A stretch of 31,588 nucleotides of DNA, from assembly GCA_041844335.1 (NCBI GenBank), contig JBGZAX010000051.1, positions 1-31,588 on the forward strand, given 5' to 3'. Below the pieces are notes generated by a model. That model saw only the letters and a list, made by a program, of their open reading frames with translations. It searched no databases and was not told the origin of the DNA. The stretch comes from CAUUFM01 sp041844335. Lineage in GTDB: Bacteria; Bacillota; Clostridia; Lachnospirales; Lachnospiraceae. Made by a program: the position numbers and the translations under genes. This document shows, in pieces, positions 24,145 to 31,588 of the stretch (within the stretch, counting starts at the first letter, position 1; each line of letters begins with the position of its first letter).

Positions 24145-26013
24145 ATGGGGTTTATTTCTAATTTATTAAAAAAGAAAGATACCGTAAAAAAAGAAGTAGA
24201 GCAGGAGAAAAAATTATCAGCGGAGGAGCAAAAGAAGCTTGATGAACAGAACGAGGAAAAGGCAAGAGAAGAAAGCATTTCACTTGCTTATTCCAATATG
24301 ACTGAAACTATGGCAAATTCTCCAATCTATAAGCTTTATTGCAGCTATATGGAGGATAAGAAAGAGGAAAAGGTATCCACGGTTTTATTTCTTGACAGAA
24401 TGCTTGAGGAAACTAACAAGAGCGGCGTTTTTATGTCCGTGCTTGATAAAAAAAGCTTTTTGTATACCTGTATTAATAATCTGAATAAGATCTATAAAGG
24501 ACATGCGGATGAGAAAAATGCCGCTTTTGAGAACTACAGGGAGGGGATACTTGCCAATGCCAGAAAACAGGCGGAAGAAAAAGAAGAGGATGTAGAGGCG
24601 GCTATTAAAAAAGCCGAAGAAAATCTGACAAATCCCTTTAACAGTTACGACGCAATGGTGCAATGCTTTACTACAGGCGATGACATGGTTGCATATTGCT
24701 TTCTGACTCCAAGTGTTGCACAGGGTCAGGAGTTTAATAAGGATTTGCTTAAGAAGACCTTTGAGGATGCCAAGATTAATACGAATATTGATCAGGAAAA
24801 ATATGATTCTTTGGTGGAAAACCCAATTTATTTCAAGTTTATTCGCATAGCCAAGGGAACAAAGCCTATAGACGGAGTGGACGGCAGTGTGGAGGATCTT
24901 TATGACAGAGATTCTGCTCCTAAATTTAAAGAGAATGATAAGGGACAGGTTGATTATAAAAATCTCGGAACATTCAGCCCCATTAAAAAAGATGATGTGA
25001 TTTGTAATGTAACCAAGGCAGTAAAGGGTGAAGACGGAGTCACAGTAAAGGGGAAAATCCTAAAGGCATATAATGGAAAAGAGCCCAATATTCCTAAGGG
25101 AGAGGGCACAGCTCTTTCAGAGGACGGACTTCAATTGTTGGCAACCACCGACGGATACATTGCTTTTGAACACGGAAATTTTGTGGTTAAGCAAAAAATG
25201 TTTATTAATGGAAATGTTGACTCTTCTACAGGAAACATCGTATTTAACGGAGATGTGGAGATAAAGGGCGACGTTCAATCAGGCTATATTGTTGATGTTA
25301 CTGGCAGCATCAAGGTTTTTGGAGTGGTTGAGGGAGCTGTACTTAAGGCAGGAGGAGATATTTCATTAAAGAGCGGCGTTAGCGGAAACGGAGTTGCGGA
25401 GCTTACAGCCGGCGGAGTAGTAAAATCCCTGTTTCTCGAAAACTGTCTTGTGAAGAGTAATGGCGGTATTTACACGGAAAGTATTATTCAAAGTGATGTG
25501 TATTCCGACACGATAATTGATTGTCTTCGCGGCAAGGGCGCTATAATAGGCGGAAACATAAATGCAAGAGAGGGCGTTGCTGCCAATATTATCGGCAGTA
25601 AAAGCGGTAAGCTTACAATTATCAGCTTAGGAAAGTCTCATAATGCCAGTAACAAACAGGAAACTGTGGAGCAGGATTTAGAAATTGCAAAGCAGTTATA
25701 TGACAGAATTTCAAAAAATGTGGCATTTTTAGAGAGCTTACCTGAAATTCCGGAAGATAAAAAACCTTTGTATGACCAGCTTAAAGAACAGGAGATAGCC
25801 TATGCAAAAAAAGTTCAGGAAGGAACCGTAGAGCTTGCGGAGATTATAGCTACAAGGACTCATTATGATAATTGCTGGCTTAAATCTGGAGTGCTATATG
25901 AGCCTACCAAGCTTTTTATAGGTCATGCTCAAAAGAATTTGCCGTCAGGCAGCGCTGTTTGTTACAGATATTCTTCAGAAGAAAAGGATATAGTGGTTTC
26001 ACCTTATCAATAA
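24145..26013 (+). CDS. FapA-family (DUF342) protein 2
   Basis: 622 residues, a diverged paralogue of the preceding protein with the same order of parts: MGFISNLLKKKD start, charged helical region to about 180, FapA core (RIAKGTKPIDGVDGSVEDLY), beta-helix-like repeats (INGNVDSSTGNIVFNGDVEI, GGVVKSLFLENCLVKSNGG, GKGAIIGGNINA), a coiled coil and a C-terminal cap. Matching motifs such as SLFLE-C-VK and the NVD-TGNI pair show common descent, but overall they differ too much to be a recent duplication. Start has GGGAGG 8 nt upstream, and the gap from gene 1 is 19 nt. The pair may act as a hetero-complex. Confidence 0.85.
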   Translation: MGFISNLLKKKDTVKKEVEQEKKLSAEEQKKLDEQNEEKAREESISLAYSNMTETMANSPIYKLYCSYMEDKKEEKVSTVLFLDRMLEETNKSGVFMSVLDKKSFLYTCINNLNKIYKGHADEKNAAFENYREGILANARKQAEEKEEDVEAAIKKAEENLTNPFNSYDAMVQCFTTGDDMVAYCFLTPSVAQGQEFNKDLLKKTFEDAKINTNIDQEKYDSLVENPIYFKFIRIAKGTKPIDGVDGSVEDLYDRDSAPKFKENDKGQVDYKNLGTFSPIKKDDVICNVTKAVKGEDGVTVKGKILKAYNGKEPNIPKGEGTALSEDGLQLLATTDGYIAFEHGNFVVKQKMFINGNVDSSTGNIVFNGDVEIKGDVQSGYIVDVTGSIKVFGVVEGAVLKAGGDISLKSGVSGNGVAELTAGGVVKSLFLENCLVKSNGGIYTESIIQSDVYSDTIIDCLRGKGAIIGGNINAREGVAANIIGSKSGKLTIISLGKSHNASNKQETVEQDLEIAKQLYDRISKNVAFLESLPEIPEDKKPLYDQLKEQEIAYAKKVQEGTVELAEIIATRTHYDNCWLKSGVLYEPTKLFIGHAQKNLPSGSAVCYRYSSEEKDIVVSPYQ

Positions 26014-26057
26014 AAGTATTATTATGATATTTAAGTTATAGGATTATGGAGGAAGAG

Positions 26058-28082
26058 ATGAAACTTCATGACAAGCTAAAGAAAAAAATAAGAAAACTGG
26101 TTTTTGTAGAATTTGTTATTATATTAATTTTCTTTGCGGTGATAAGTTTAATCAATCTGCATGTAACAAAGCAGGCCAGTGAGACTGTATCGTTGAACAA
26201 CAAAAAGGATATGGAAGAGGATGCCGTCAATTTAGCCAGGGAAAGTGCCTTATTTTTGAATTCATTGGAAGACGAAATAGACAAAGCCATGTACAATGCC
26301 GCATCGGTATTACGAACAGCTACGCTTGTTGAAGAGATGAATATTGATCAAATGAGGGAAATAAGCGAAAAAACTGGAATGTCGGATATGTATCTGTTCG
26401 ATACAAATGGAGATACCACTCTCTCAACCGTAAAGGAAGCCGCTGGCTTTAATCTTTTCTCCGTATGGGACGGCTATCGAGATCTGGTCACCGGGAAAGC
26501 GGAAAACCTGCCGAGCAACATAAAGATAATGGTAGAAACCGGAGATATTTATAAATTCACAGCTATTCCTACATATGACAGTGAGGGTAATATAAACGGT
26601 ATATCTCAGTCCGCTCTGAATGCATCCGATGTGGAGGAGCGTGTGAAAAGTATCCTTAATGAAAAAGGTATGATAAATGCCATCTACCTATTTCAGGAGG
26701 ACGGTTTGACCTTACTGTCGGTGACTAAGCAGGATAAAGATGTGCTTTCTAAAAAAGGAGATACATTTAATGACGACACAATAAAATCAGTGTACCAAGG
26801 CAGTGAGGCTAAGCTTGTAGACAAAGACAATGCAAGCTTATACTGCTATTTTCCGGTACAAAGATACGGTTCCAATGCATACGTTCTTCTGATGGATATA
26901 GATAAGGGCTATTATCTTGAAAATTCTGAATTTGTAGACAATATTATGAAAAGGACGCATCGTCAGCTTATTGCATCTTTGATATTTGTTTCAGTTTTAT
27001 CTGTAGTCTCAATAATTTTAGTTGTAAAATTTTTATTCGGTTATGTTAAGAAAGACATAATAGACCCTATAGATCGTATGTCTAACATAGCAAATGCGGT
27101 GGCGGCGGGCAAGATAGAGTTTGAGAGTGAAAATTATGAGGATGATGAAATAGGAAGACTATATAAAGCCTTTGTTTCCGTAGTAAACAGTATAAAACAT
27201 CAGATGAAAACCTTGAGTATGGTGTCAGACGGGGATTTTTCGGTTTCTATAAAAGAACGTTCAGAGCATGACAGCCTTTATAGGACGATTAATGAAATGG
27301 TGCGTCTGTTGAACGCCTCTTTTATCAAAATCAAAGAGGCTACCGCCAAAATAGACAGCAGCTCAAAGCAAGTATCTGAGAGCTCGCAAACGTTGGCACA
27401 GGGCGCCGGTGTTCAGGCGGGAAGTATAGAAGAGCTGTCGGCATCGTTATCATATATATCAAATCAGGTAAATATTAATGCAGAAAATGCCAAAATAGCA
27501 AATCAACTGGCTAATGTATCCGAAAAAGTGACACAGGATACCTTGGCAGACATGCAGGAGATGTCGGATTCTATGAATGAAATTTCCGAATCCTCTGATA
27601 ATATCAGCAGAGTCATAAAGGTAATTGATGATATCGCTTTTCAGACAAATATTCTGGCTCTTAATGCAGCGGTGGAGGCTGCGAGGGCAGGAGAGGCAGG
27701 AAAGGGCTTTGCCGTTGTAGCTGATGAGGTTAGAAATCTTGCAGCTAAATCATCAGAAGCATCGAAGGAAACGGCTGGTTTGATAGAAACATCTATTATT
27801 GCCGTTAAGAGAGGGGAAAATATCGCACAAAAGACAAGGCAGGCATTTGAGGATTTGGCGGGCAAGGTAGAGGAAATGGCTAAAACCGTGGAAAAAATCA
27901 CCGCTGCAACTGATGAACAGGCAAGCAGTATTCATCAAATCAGTAACGGAGTGGAGCAAATTTCATCTGTAGTGCAAAGCAATTCTGCGACAAGTGAAGA
28001 GAGTGCAGCTGTAAGTGTGGAGCTGTCCGAGCAGGCAAATATCCTAAAGGATTTGGTTTCCCAGTTCAAGCTTTTGTCATAG
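26058..28082 (+). CDS. methyl-accepting chemotaxis protein
   Basis: 674 residues from ATG 26058, which GGAGG (26048-26052) precedes by 5 nt; ATG 26046 lies over that site. One N-terminal membrane segment (about 15-36), an extracellular sensor of about 265 residues (Cache-like, inferred from size and pattern, e.g. MSDMYLFDTNGD and AIPTYDSEGNINGISQ), a second membrane segment (about 305-327), a HAMP region (DPIDRMSNIANAVAAGKIEF) and a helical signalling domain. The conserved hairpin tip is FQTNILALNAAVEAARAGE then GKGFAVVADEVRNLAAKS, which contacts CheA and CheW. No C-terminal CheR-docking pentapeptide is seen. Last gene of the FapA operon, 44 nt after it. Confidence 0.95.
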   Translation: MKLHDKLKKKIRKLVFVEFVIILIFFAVISLINLHVTKQASETVSLNNKKDMEEDAVNLARESALFLNSLEDEIDKAMYNAASVLRTATLVEEMNIDQMREISEKTGMSDMYLFDTNGDTTLSTVKEAAGFNLFSVWDGYRDLVTGKAENLPSNIKIMVETGDIYKFTAIPTYDSEGNINGISQSALNASDVEERVKSILNEKGMINAIYLFQEDGLTLLSVTKQDKDVLSKKGDTFNDDTIKSVYQGSEAKLVDKDNASLYCYFPVQRYGSNAYVLLMDIDKGYYLENSEFVDNIMKRTHRQLIASLIFVSVLSVVSIILVVKFLFGYVKKDIIDPIDRMSNIANAVAAGKIEFESENYEDDEIGRLYKAFVSVVNSIKHQMKTLSMVSDGDFSVSIKERSEHDSLYRTINEMVRLLNASFIKIKEATAKIDSSSKQVSESSQTLAQGAGVQAGSIEELSASLSYISNQVNINAENAKIANQLANVSEKVTQDTLADMQEMSDSMNEISESSDNISRVIKVIDDIAFQTNILALNAAVEAARAGEAGKGFAVVADEVRNLAAKSSEASKETAGLIETSIIAVKRGENIAQKTRQAFEDLAGKVEEMAKTVEKITAATDEQASSIHQISNGVEQISSVVQSNSATSEESAAVSVELSEQANILKDLVSQFKLLS

Positions 28083-28099
28083 ACCTTAAATTAAGAAAT

Positions 28100-28149
28100 A
28101 AAAAGACATTCATTTTTACACAATTTTGCATAAGAATGAATGTCTTTTT
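28100..28149. terminator. bidirectional rho-independent terminator
   Basis: Perfect 15-bp arms (28100-28114 and 28135-28149) around a 20-nt loop. The stem begins with five A and ends with five T, so it can end transcription from both the chemoreceptor gene (+) and purA (-). Confidence 0.85.
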
Positions 28150-28220
28150 ACTTATAATAAAAAATTCAAATGATTTAATTTTTTAGATTTCAGATATAAA
28201 TGAGCGGTTTTATCCGATTA

Positions 28221-29516
28221 TCATTTATTTCTATAAATTATATCATCTCTGCTGGGGCCGTTTGAAATCATTGTAATCGGCACTCCGATTTCTTTTTCGG
28301 CAGCCTCTATGTATGCTTTGCATTCCGCCGGCAGCTCCTCATATTTTTTAATTCCCCTGATGTCGGACTTCCAGCCTTTAAAGATCTGATATATCGGCTT
28401 AGCACGTTTTAATGTTGTGGTGGTAGGGAAATCCTTTGTTATCCTACCGTCTATTTCGTAGGCTGTGCAGATTTTAAGCTCATCCAAATATCCCAAAACA
28501 TCCAGTACTGTAAATGCCACCTGATTGGCTCCCTGAATCTTACAGCCGTAGCCTGCGGCAACAGTATCAAGCCAGCCTACTCTTCTGGGGCGTCCCGTAG
28601 TGGCTCCATATTCACCGCCGTCACCGCCGCGTTGTCGTAATTCTTCTCCCTCCTCGCCAAACAGCTCGCTTACAAATTCTCCTGCGCCGACAGCGCTTGA
28701 ATATGCCTTGCACACACATACGATATCTGTCATTTCAAGAGGAGAGATGCCTGCACCTACAGTTGCAAAGCCGGCGAGTGTGGAAGATGATGTAACCATA
28801 GGATAGATACCGTGGTCGGTGTCTTTTAGGCTACCTAATTGTCCTTCAAATAATATGTTCTTATTTTCTTTATTTGCGTTATAAAGAATTGAAAATGTGT
28901 CCTTTATATAAGGCTCAAGGATCTTTTTATAGTTCATAAGTTCATCATAAATGTCCTCGGGCTTTAATTTTTCAGCATTGTACAGATGCTCCAAAACTAT
29001 ATTTTTAAGCAGGCACACCTTATTTATATGCTCCATTAAATCGTTTTTTTCAGAAAACAGCTCACTTACCTGAAAGCCGATTTTTGCGTATTTATCAGAA
29101 TAAAAGGGTGCAATTCCCGATTTTGTGGAACCATATGCATCTCCCTTAAGTCTTGCCTCTTCATAGGCATCAAGGTTCTTATGATAGCTCATTACTATAT
29201 GGGCTCTGTCAGATATTGCAAGATTGGGTGTCGGAACATTTTTTTCCTTTAATGCGTTTAATTCTTTCTCAACGTCTAACGGGCTTAGGGCAACACCGTT
29301 TCCTATAATGTTTGTGATATGACTATAAAAAACTCCGGAAGGCAGGCTGTGTAGGGCAAACTTTCCATAGCTGTTTACAATGGTGTGTCCCGCATTGGCA
29401 CCGCCCTGATATCTTACAACTATATCAGCTCTACTTGCCAATACATCGGTTATTTTTCCCTTACCCTCATCTCCCCAGTTCGAACCGACAATAGAGATTA
29501 CTTTATTATTTTTCAT
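28221..29516 (-). CDS. purA: adenylosuccinate synthase (PurA), clostridial variant
   Basis: Joins IMP and aspartate with GTP to give adenylosuccinate. 431 residues. Seen: SNWGDEGKGK (P-loop, catalytic Asp), GGANAGHT (catalytic His), STKSGIAPFYSDKY (IMP phosphate loop), DTDHGIYPMVTSSS, and GATTGRPRRVGWLD. The motif usually written FEGAQGTL is FEGQLGSL, moving or losing the conserved IMP-binding Gln. Clostridia commonly carry this form, so I expect a working enzyme. AAGGAG lies 7 nt before ATG. It follows purB by 33 nt, in one operon. The start of the protein (MKNNKVISIVGSNWG) fits. Confidence 0.95.
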   Translation of the reverse strand: MKNNKVISIVGSNWGDEGKGKITDVLASRADIVVRYQGGANAGHTIVNSYGKFALHSLPSGVFYSHITNIIGNGVALSPLDVEKELNALKEKNVPTPNLAISDRAHIVMSYHKNLDAYEEARLKGDAYGSTKSGIAPFYSDKYAKIGFQVSELFSEKNDLMEHINKVCLLKNIVLEHLYNAEKLKPEDIYDELMNYKKILEPYIKDTFSILYNANKENKNILFEGQLGSLKDTDHGIYPMVTSSSTLAGFATVGAGISPLEMTDIVCVCKAYSSAVGAGEFVSELFGEEGEELRQRGGDGGEYGATTGRPRRVGWLDTVAAGYGCKIQGANQVAFTVLDVLGYLDELKICTAYEIDGRITKDFPTTTTLKRAKPIYQIFKGWKSDIRGIKKYEELPAECKAYIEAAEKEIGVPITMISNGPSRDDIIYRNK

Positions 29517-29549
29517 TCAATTTCTCCTTAATTTCTTATTATGAAATTA

Positions 29550-30983
29550 TCAAACATTTATTTCCGCACTTATTCCAAGCAGCTTCGAGTTTTCATTTAT
29601 CATAGGATAAATGTAGTCATTTAAGAAATCATCTACCTGCATAGCTGCACAGCCTATGTAAAGCTTAGGATTAATAAGCTCATTTAATTCTTGAACGTTC
29701 AAATCGAATTTATCGCTTTTTGCCAACATTTCAAGCAGATGATTTTCATCTCCGTTCAGCTTTACAAGCCTGCCTGCGTCCATACTTAAGGCTCTTATTT
29801 CTTCGTGCACTGCCTGTCTGTCGGCACCCTTTTTTACAGCTCTCATCATAATATTTTCTGTAGCCATAAACGGTAGCTCCGTCATGAGATGTTTTTCAAT
29901 CATTTTTTCATAAACAACAAGTCCGTCCGTAACATTTATACAAAGATCCAAAATACCGTCGACAGCCAAAAATGCGGTCGCAATAGACAGTCGCTTATTT
30001 GCCGAATCATCAAGTGTACGTTCAAACCATTGTGTAGCGGCGGTGAAATCGGCATTTAAAGAATTTGTAATCACCGTCCTTGACAGTGCGGCTATTCTTT
30101 CACTACGCATGGGATTTCTTTTGTAAGCCATGGCAGATGAGCCTATTTGCGATTTTTCAAACGGTTCTTCCACCTCCTTTAAGTGTTGCAGTAATCTTAT
30201 GTCATTGGACATCTTGGAAGCGGATTGAGCTATCTGAGACAGCAAGTGCAAAATTTTGCTGTCCACCTTTCTTGAATAGGTTTGACCGGAAACTCTGGCA
30301 CATTCCATAAAGCCCTGCTTTTTTGCGATTAATGCATCAAGCTGCTTAACCTTATCATAATCCCCGTTAAACAATTCTAAAAAACTTGCCTGAGTACCTG
30401 TAGTGCCCTTACTTCCAAGAAGCTTAAGGCTTTTAATTGAATCCGTAATATCTTCAAAGTCGCCTGCAAAATCCTGTAGCCAAAGAGCAGCTCTTTTTCC
30501 CACAGTGGTGGGCTGCGCCGGTTGAAAATGCGTAAAGCCCAAAGTGGGCAGCGCCTTGTACCTGTCTGCAAAGGACGCTAAAATGGAGACCAAATTAATA
30601 AGTTTTTTTCTTATCAGGCTTAAGCCCTCTTTCATTATTATGATATCCGCATTGTCACCGACATAGCATGAGGTAGCTCCAAGATGAATAATTCCTTTAG
30701 CCTTGGGGCACTGCACCCCGTAGGCATAAACGTGAGCCATTACATCGTGCCTCACTTCCTTTTCTCTTTTAACGGCAACATCATAGTTAATATCATTTAT
30801 GTGACTTTTCAGTTCTGCTATCTGTTCGTCACTAATGTCAAGTCCCAGCTCTTTTTGGCTTTCTGCAAGGGTTATCCAAAGCTGTCGCCAAGTGGAAAAT
30901 TTCTTGTCTTCAGAGAATAAATATTGCATTTCTCTGCTTGAATATCTGGAAGATAATGGAGTTGAATATCTATCGTGTGACAT
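29550..30983 (-). CDS. purB: adenylosuccinate lyase (PurB)
   Basis: Cleaves adenylosuccinate to AMP and fumarate, and SAICAR to AICAR. 477 residues, of the longer clostridial type. Superfamily signature SSAMAYKRNPMRSER (about residues 288-302) holds the flexible catalytic loop. HLGATSCYVGDNAD and TLGFTHFQPAQPTTVGKR carry the active-site His and substrate-binding residues. AAAGGAG precedes ATG by 6 nt. First gene of a two-gene purB-purA operon that covers the AMP branch. Confidence 0.96.
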   Translation of the reverse strand: MSHDRYSTPLSSRYSSREMQYLFSEDKKFSTWRQLWITLAESQKELGLDISDEQIAELKSHINDINYDVAVKREKEVRHDVMAHVYAYGVQCPKAKGIIHLGATSCYVGDNADIIIMKEGLSLIRKKLINLVSILASFADRYKALPTLGFTHFQPAQPTTVGKRAALWLQDFAGDFEDITDSIKSLKLLGSKGTTGTQASFLELFNGDYDKVKQLDALIAKKQGFMECARVSGQTYSRKVDSKILHLLSQIAQSASKMSNDIRLLQHLKEVEEPFEKSQIGSSAMAYKRNPMRSERIAALSRTVITNSLNADFTAATQWFERTLDDSANKRLSIATAFLAVDGILDLCINVTDGLVVYEKMIEKHLMTELPFMATENIMMRAVKKGADRQAVHEEIRALSMDAGRLVKLNGDENHLLEMLAKSDKFDLNVQELNELINPKLYIGCAAMQVDDFLNDYIYPMINENSKLLGISAEINV

Positions 30984-31052
30984 AGTTTCTCCTTTAAAAT
31001 TTAATATTTTTATTTATCAGCTGTTAGGATTTATTAATTCTTACGTCCTAAT

Positions 31053-31081
31053 ATCGTATCAGACATAGGGCTCAAATGCAA
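31053..31081 (-). promoter_or_regulatory. putative promoter of purB-purA
   Basis: Minus strand: -35 TTGCAT (31076-31081), 17-nt spacer, -10 TACGAT (31053-31058) preceded by TG (extended -10), about 70 nt before the purB start. No PurR box was recognised. Confidence 0.45.
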
Positions 31082-31114
31082 CTGATTATATAAGCTATTA
31101 TTTTAAATTTACTA

Positions 31115-31142
31115 TTGACGAATGACAAATATGTGTTATAAT
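31115..31142 (+). promoter_or_regulatory. putative promoter of rpsU
   Basis: -35 TTGACG (31115-31120), 16-nt spacer, -10 TATAAT (31137-31142), a near-consensus sigma-A promoter. The leader that follows is about 70 nt and contains a 6-bp hairpin (AGGATA/TATCCT, 31171-31188). Confidence 0.7.
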
Positions 31143-31218
31143 TATCTGGTGCAGTCAAAAAAAGAATGTTAGGATATATATGTATCCTTATCTGCCGAAG
31201 GGAGGGAAAATCGCATCT

Positions 31219-31395
31219 ATGTCAAATGTAATAGTTAAAGAGAATGAAACTCTAGACAGTGCATTACGCAGATTTAAGAGAAGCTGTGCTAAGGCAGGCA
31301 TTCAGCAGGAAATTCGTAAAAGAGAGCATTATGAAAAGCCGAGCGTAAGACGTAAGAAAAAATCCGAAGCGGCAAGAAAACGCAAATATAATTAA
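31219..31395 (+). CDS. rpsU: 30S ribosomal protein S21
   Basis: 58 residues, very basic, with family segments MSNVIVKENETLDSALRRFK, AGIQQEIRKREHYEKPSVRR and a Lys/Arg-rich end AARKRKYN. S21 sits near the anti-Shine-Dalgarno end of 16S rRNA and helps initiation. The frame is open from ATG 31180, but S21 proteins begin at MSNV, and GGAGGG (31201-31206) lies 12 nt ahead of ATG 31219. An insertion sequence begins 30 nt after its stop. Confidence 0.96.
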   Translation: MSNVIVKENETLDSALRRFKRSCAKAGIQQEIRKREHYEKPSVRRKKKSEAARKRKYN

Positions 31396-31486
31396 TCAGT
31401 AATTTAAAAGGCGGATCTAATTGATGTGACCCCCAAAAGTTAGACTTTTTGAGCCTGTGAAAAAATCTCTGTAAATTAAACAATAC

Positions 31487-31529
31487 AAAGGTCTTCTATG
31501 ATAAAATATTAAAATCATAGGAGGCCTTT
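31487..31529 (+). promoter_or_regulatory. hairpin covering the transposase ribosome binding site
   Basis: Arms 31487-31502 and 31514-31529 pair over 16 bp, two of them G-U in RNA, with an 11-nt loop. The right arm contains AGGAGG (31519-31524), the ribosome site of the transposase, and is followed by TTTATT. It may hide that site in read-through RNA and may also act as a weak terminator. Confidence 0.65.
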
Positions 31530-31533
31530 TATT

Positions 31534-31588
31534 ATGGCAAACAGAAAAAAAGAAGTTTACAAACCAAAACCAATGACTGAGGGAAAAA
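31534..31588 (+). CDS. transposase N-terminus (IS256-like), cut by window end
   Basis: Only 18 codons are present: MANRKKEVYKPKPMTEGK. The start fits AGGAGG 9 nt upstream. The PKPMTEGK stretch resembles the N-terminus of clostridial IS256/Mutator transposases, recalled from family knowledge and too short to prove. The DDE catalytic domain lies outside the window. Confidence 0.55.
   Translation, partial: MANRKKEVYKPKPMTEGK

Larger units (their letters stand above)
31425..31588 (+). mobile_element. left end of an insertion sequence, probably IS256 family
   Basis: From about 31425 the sequence TGTGACCCCCAAAAGTTAGA looks like an IS terminal inverted repeat. It is followed by a hairpin and the start of a transposase-like ORF. 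The right end, and so the inverted-repeat partner and target duplication, lie outside the window. IS3 elements can have similar ends, so family rests mainly on the ORF. Confidence 0.6.

Noticed and set aside
31180..31218. Upstream in-frame ATG extending rpsU by 13 codons
   Set aside because: S21 family starts at MSNV and the ribosome site lies between the two ATGs.
1..31588. CRISPR arrays, tRNA or rRNA genes, riboswitches, toxin-antitoxin or phage genes
   Set aside because: Looked for on both strands and nothing convincing was seen.

Overview
The window reads as chromosomal DNA of a low-GC, Gram-positive anaerobe of the class Clostridia, most like a Lachnospiraceae member. This rests on the AT-rich codon use, strong AGGAGG-type ribosome binding sites, the clostridial forms of DHFR, ThyA, PurA and PurB, an endonuclease-type MutL without MutH, and the FapA/chemoreceptor genes that suggest a motile cell. 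The genus cannot be fixed from sequence alone.

Region 1 (1-14690, all + strand) is one tightly packed run of 13 genes with gaps of 0-11 nt or short overlaps: an FtsA/PilM-like actin-fold protein (5' end cut by the window), thyA, folA, a metallophosphoesterase, scpA, scpB, a zinc phospholipase C-like protein, mnmA, a coiled-coil protein with a C-terminal J-domain, miaB, mutS, mutL and miaA. It joins dTMP/folate supply, chromosome condensation, tRNA anticodon-loop modification and mismatch repair, and is probably transcribed as one or a few long units.

Region 2 (about 14691-20942) looks like an inserted transport module. It has an AraC-family regulator on the - strand, then a divergent pair of ABC exporter-fold half-transporters resembling the YbtP/YbtQ (IrtA/IrtB) group, and a MATE efflux protein. 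The regulator and the ABC operon are separated by an unusual pair of face-to-face promoters that occupy the same DNA. A short open frame between miaA and the regulator may be a gene remnant.

Region 3 (20943-28220) holds a terminator, a PhzF-family isomerase gene (- strand), then a + strand operon of two different FapA/DUF342 proteins followed by a methyl-accepting chemotaxis protein. A strong bidirectional terminator lies between it and region 4.

Region 4 (28221-31588) has purB-purA on the - strand (the two AMP-branch enzymes that bracket adenylosuccinate), a divergent rpsU, and immediately after rpsU the left end of an insertion sequence, probably IS256 family. Its first codons run off the window and its Shine-Dalgarno site is buried in a hairpin.

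No tRNA, rRNA, CRISPR array or riboswitch was recognised. No intergenic stretch exceeds 300 nt. No clear previously undescribed defence or mobile system was found. The best candidates for new biology are the FtsA-like protein with beta-grasp-like tail segments, the J-domain coiled-coil protein in the tRNA-modification cluster, and the FapA-FapA-chemoreceptor operon.
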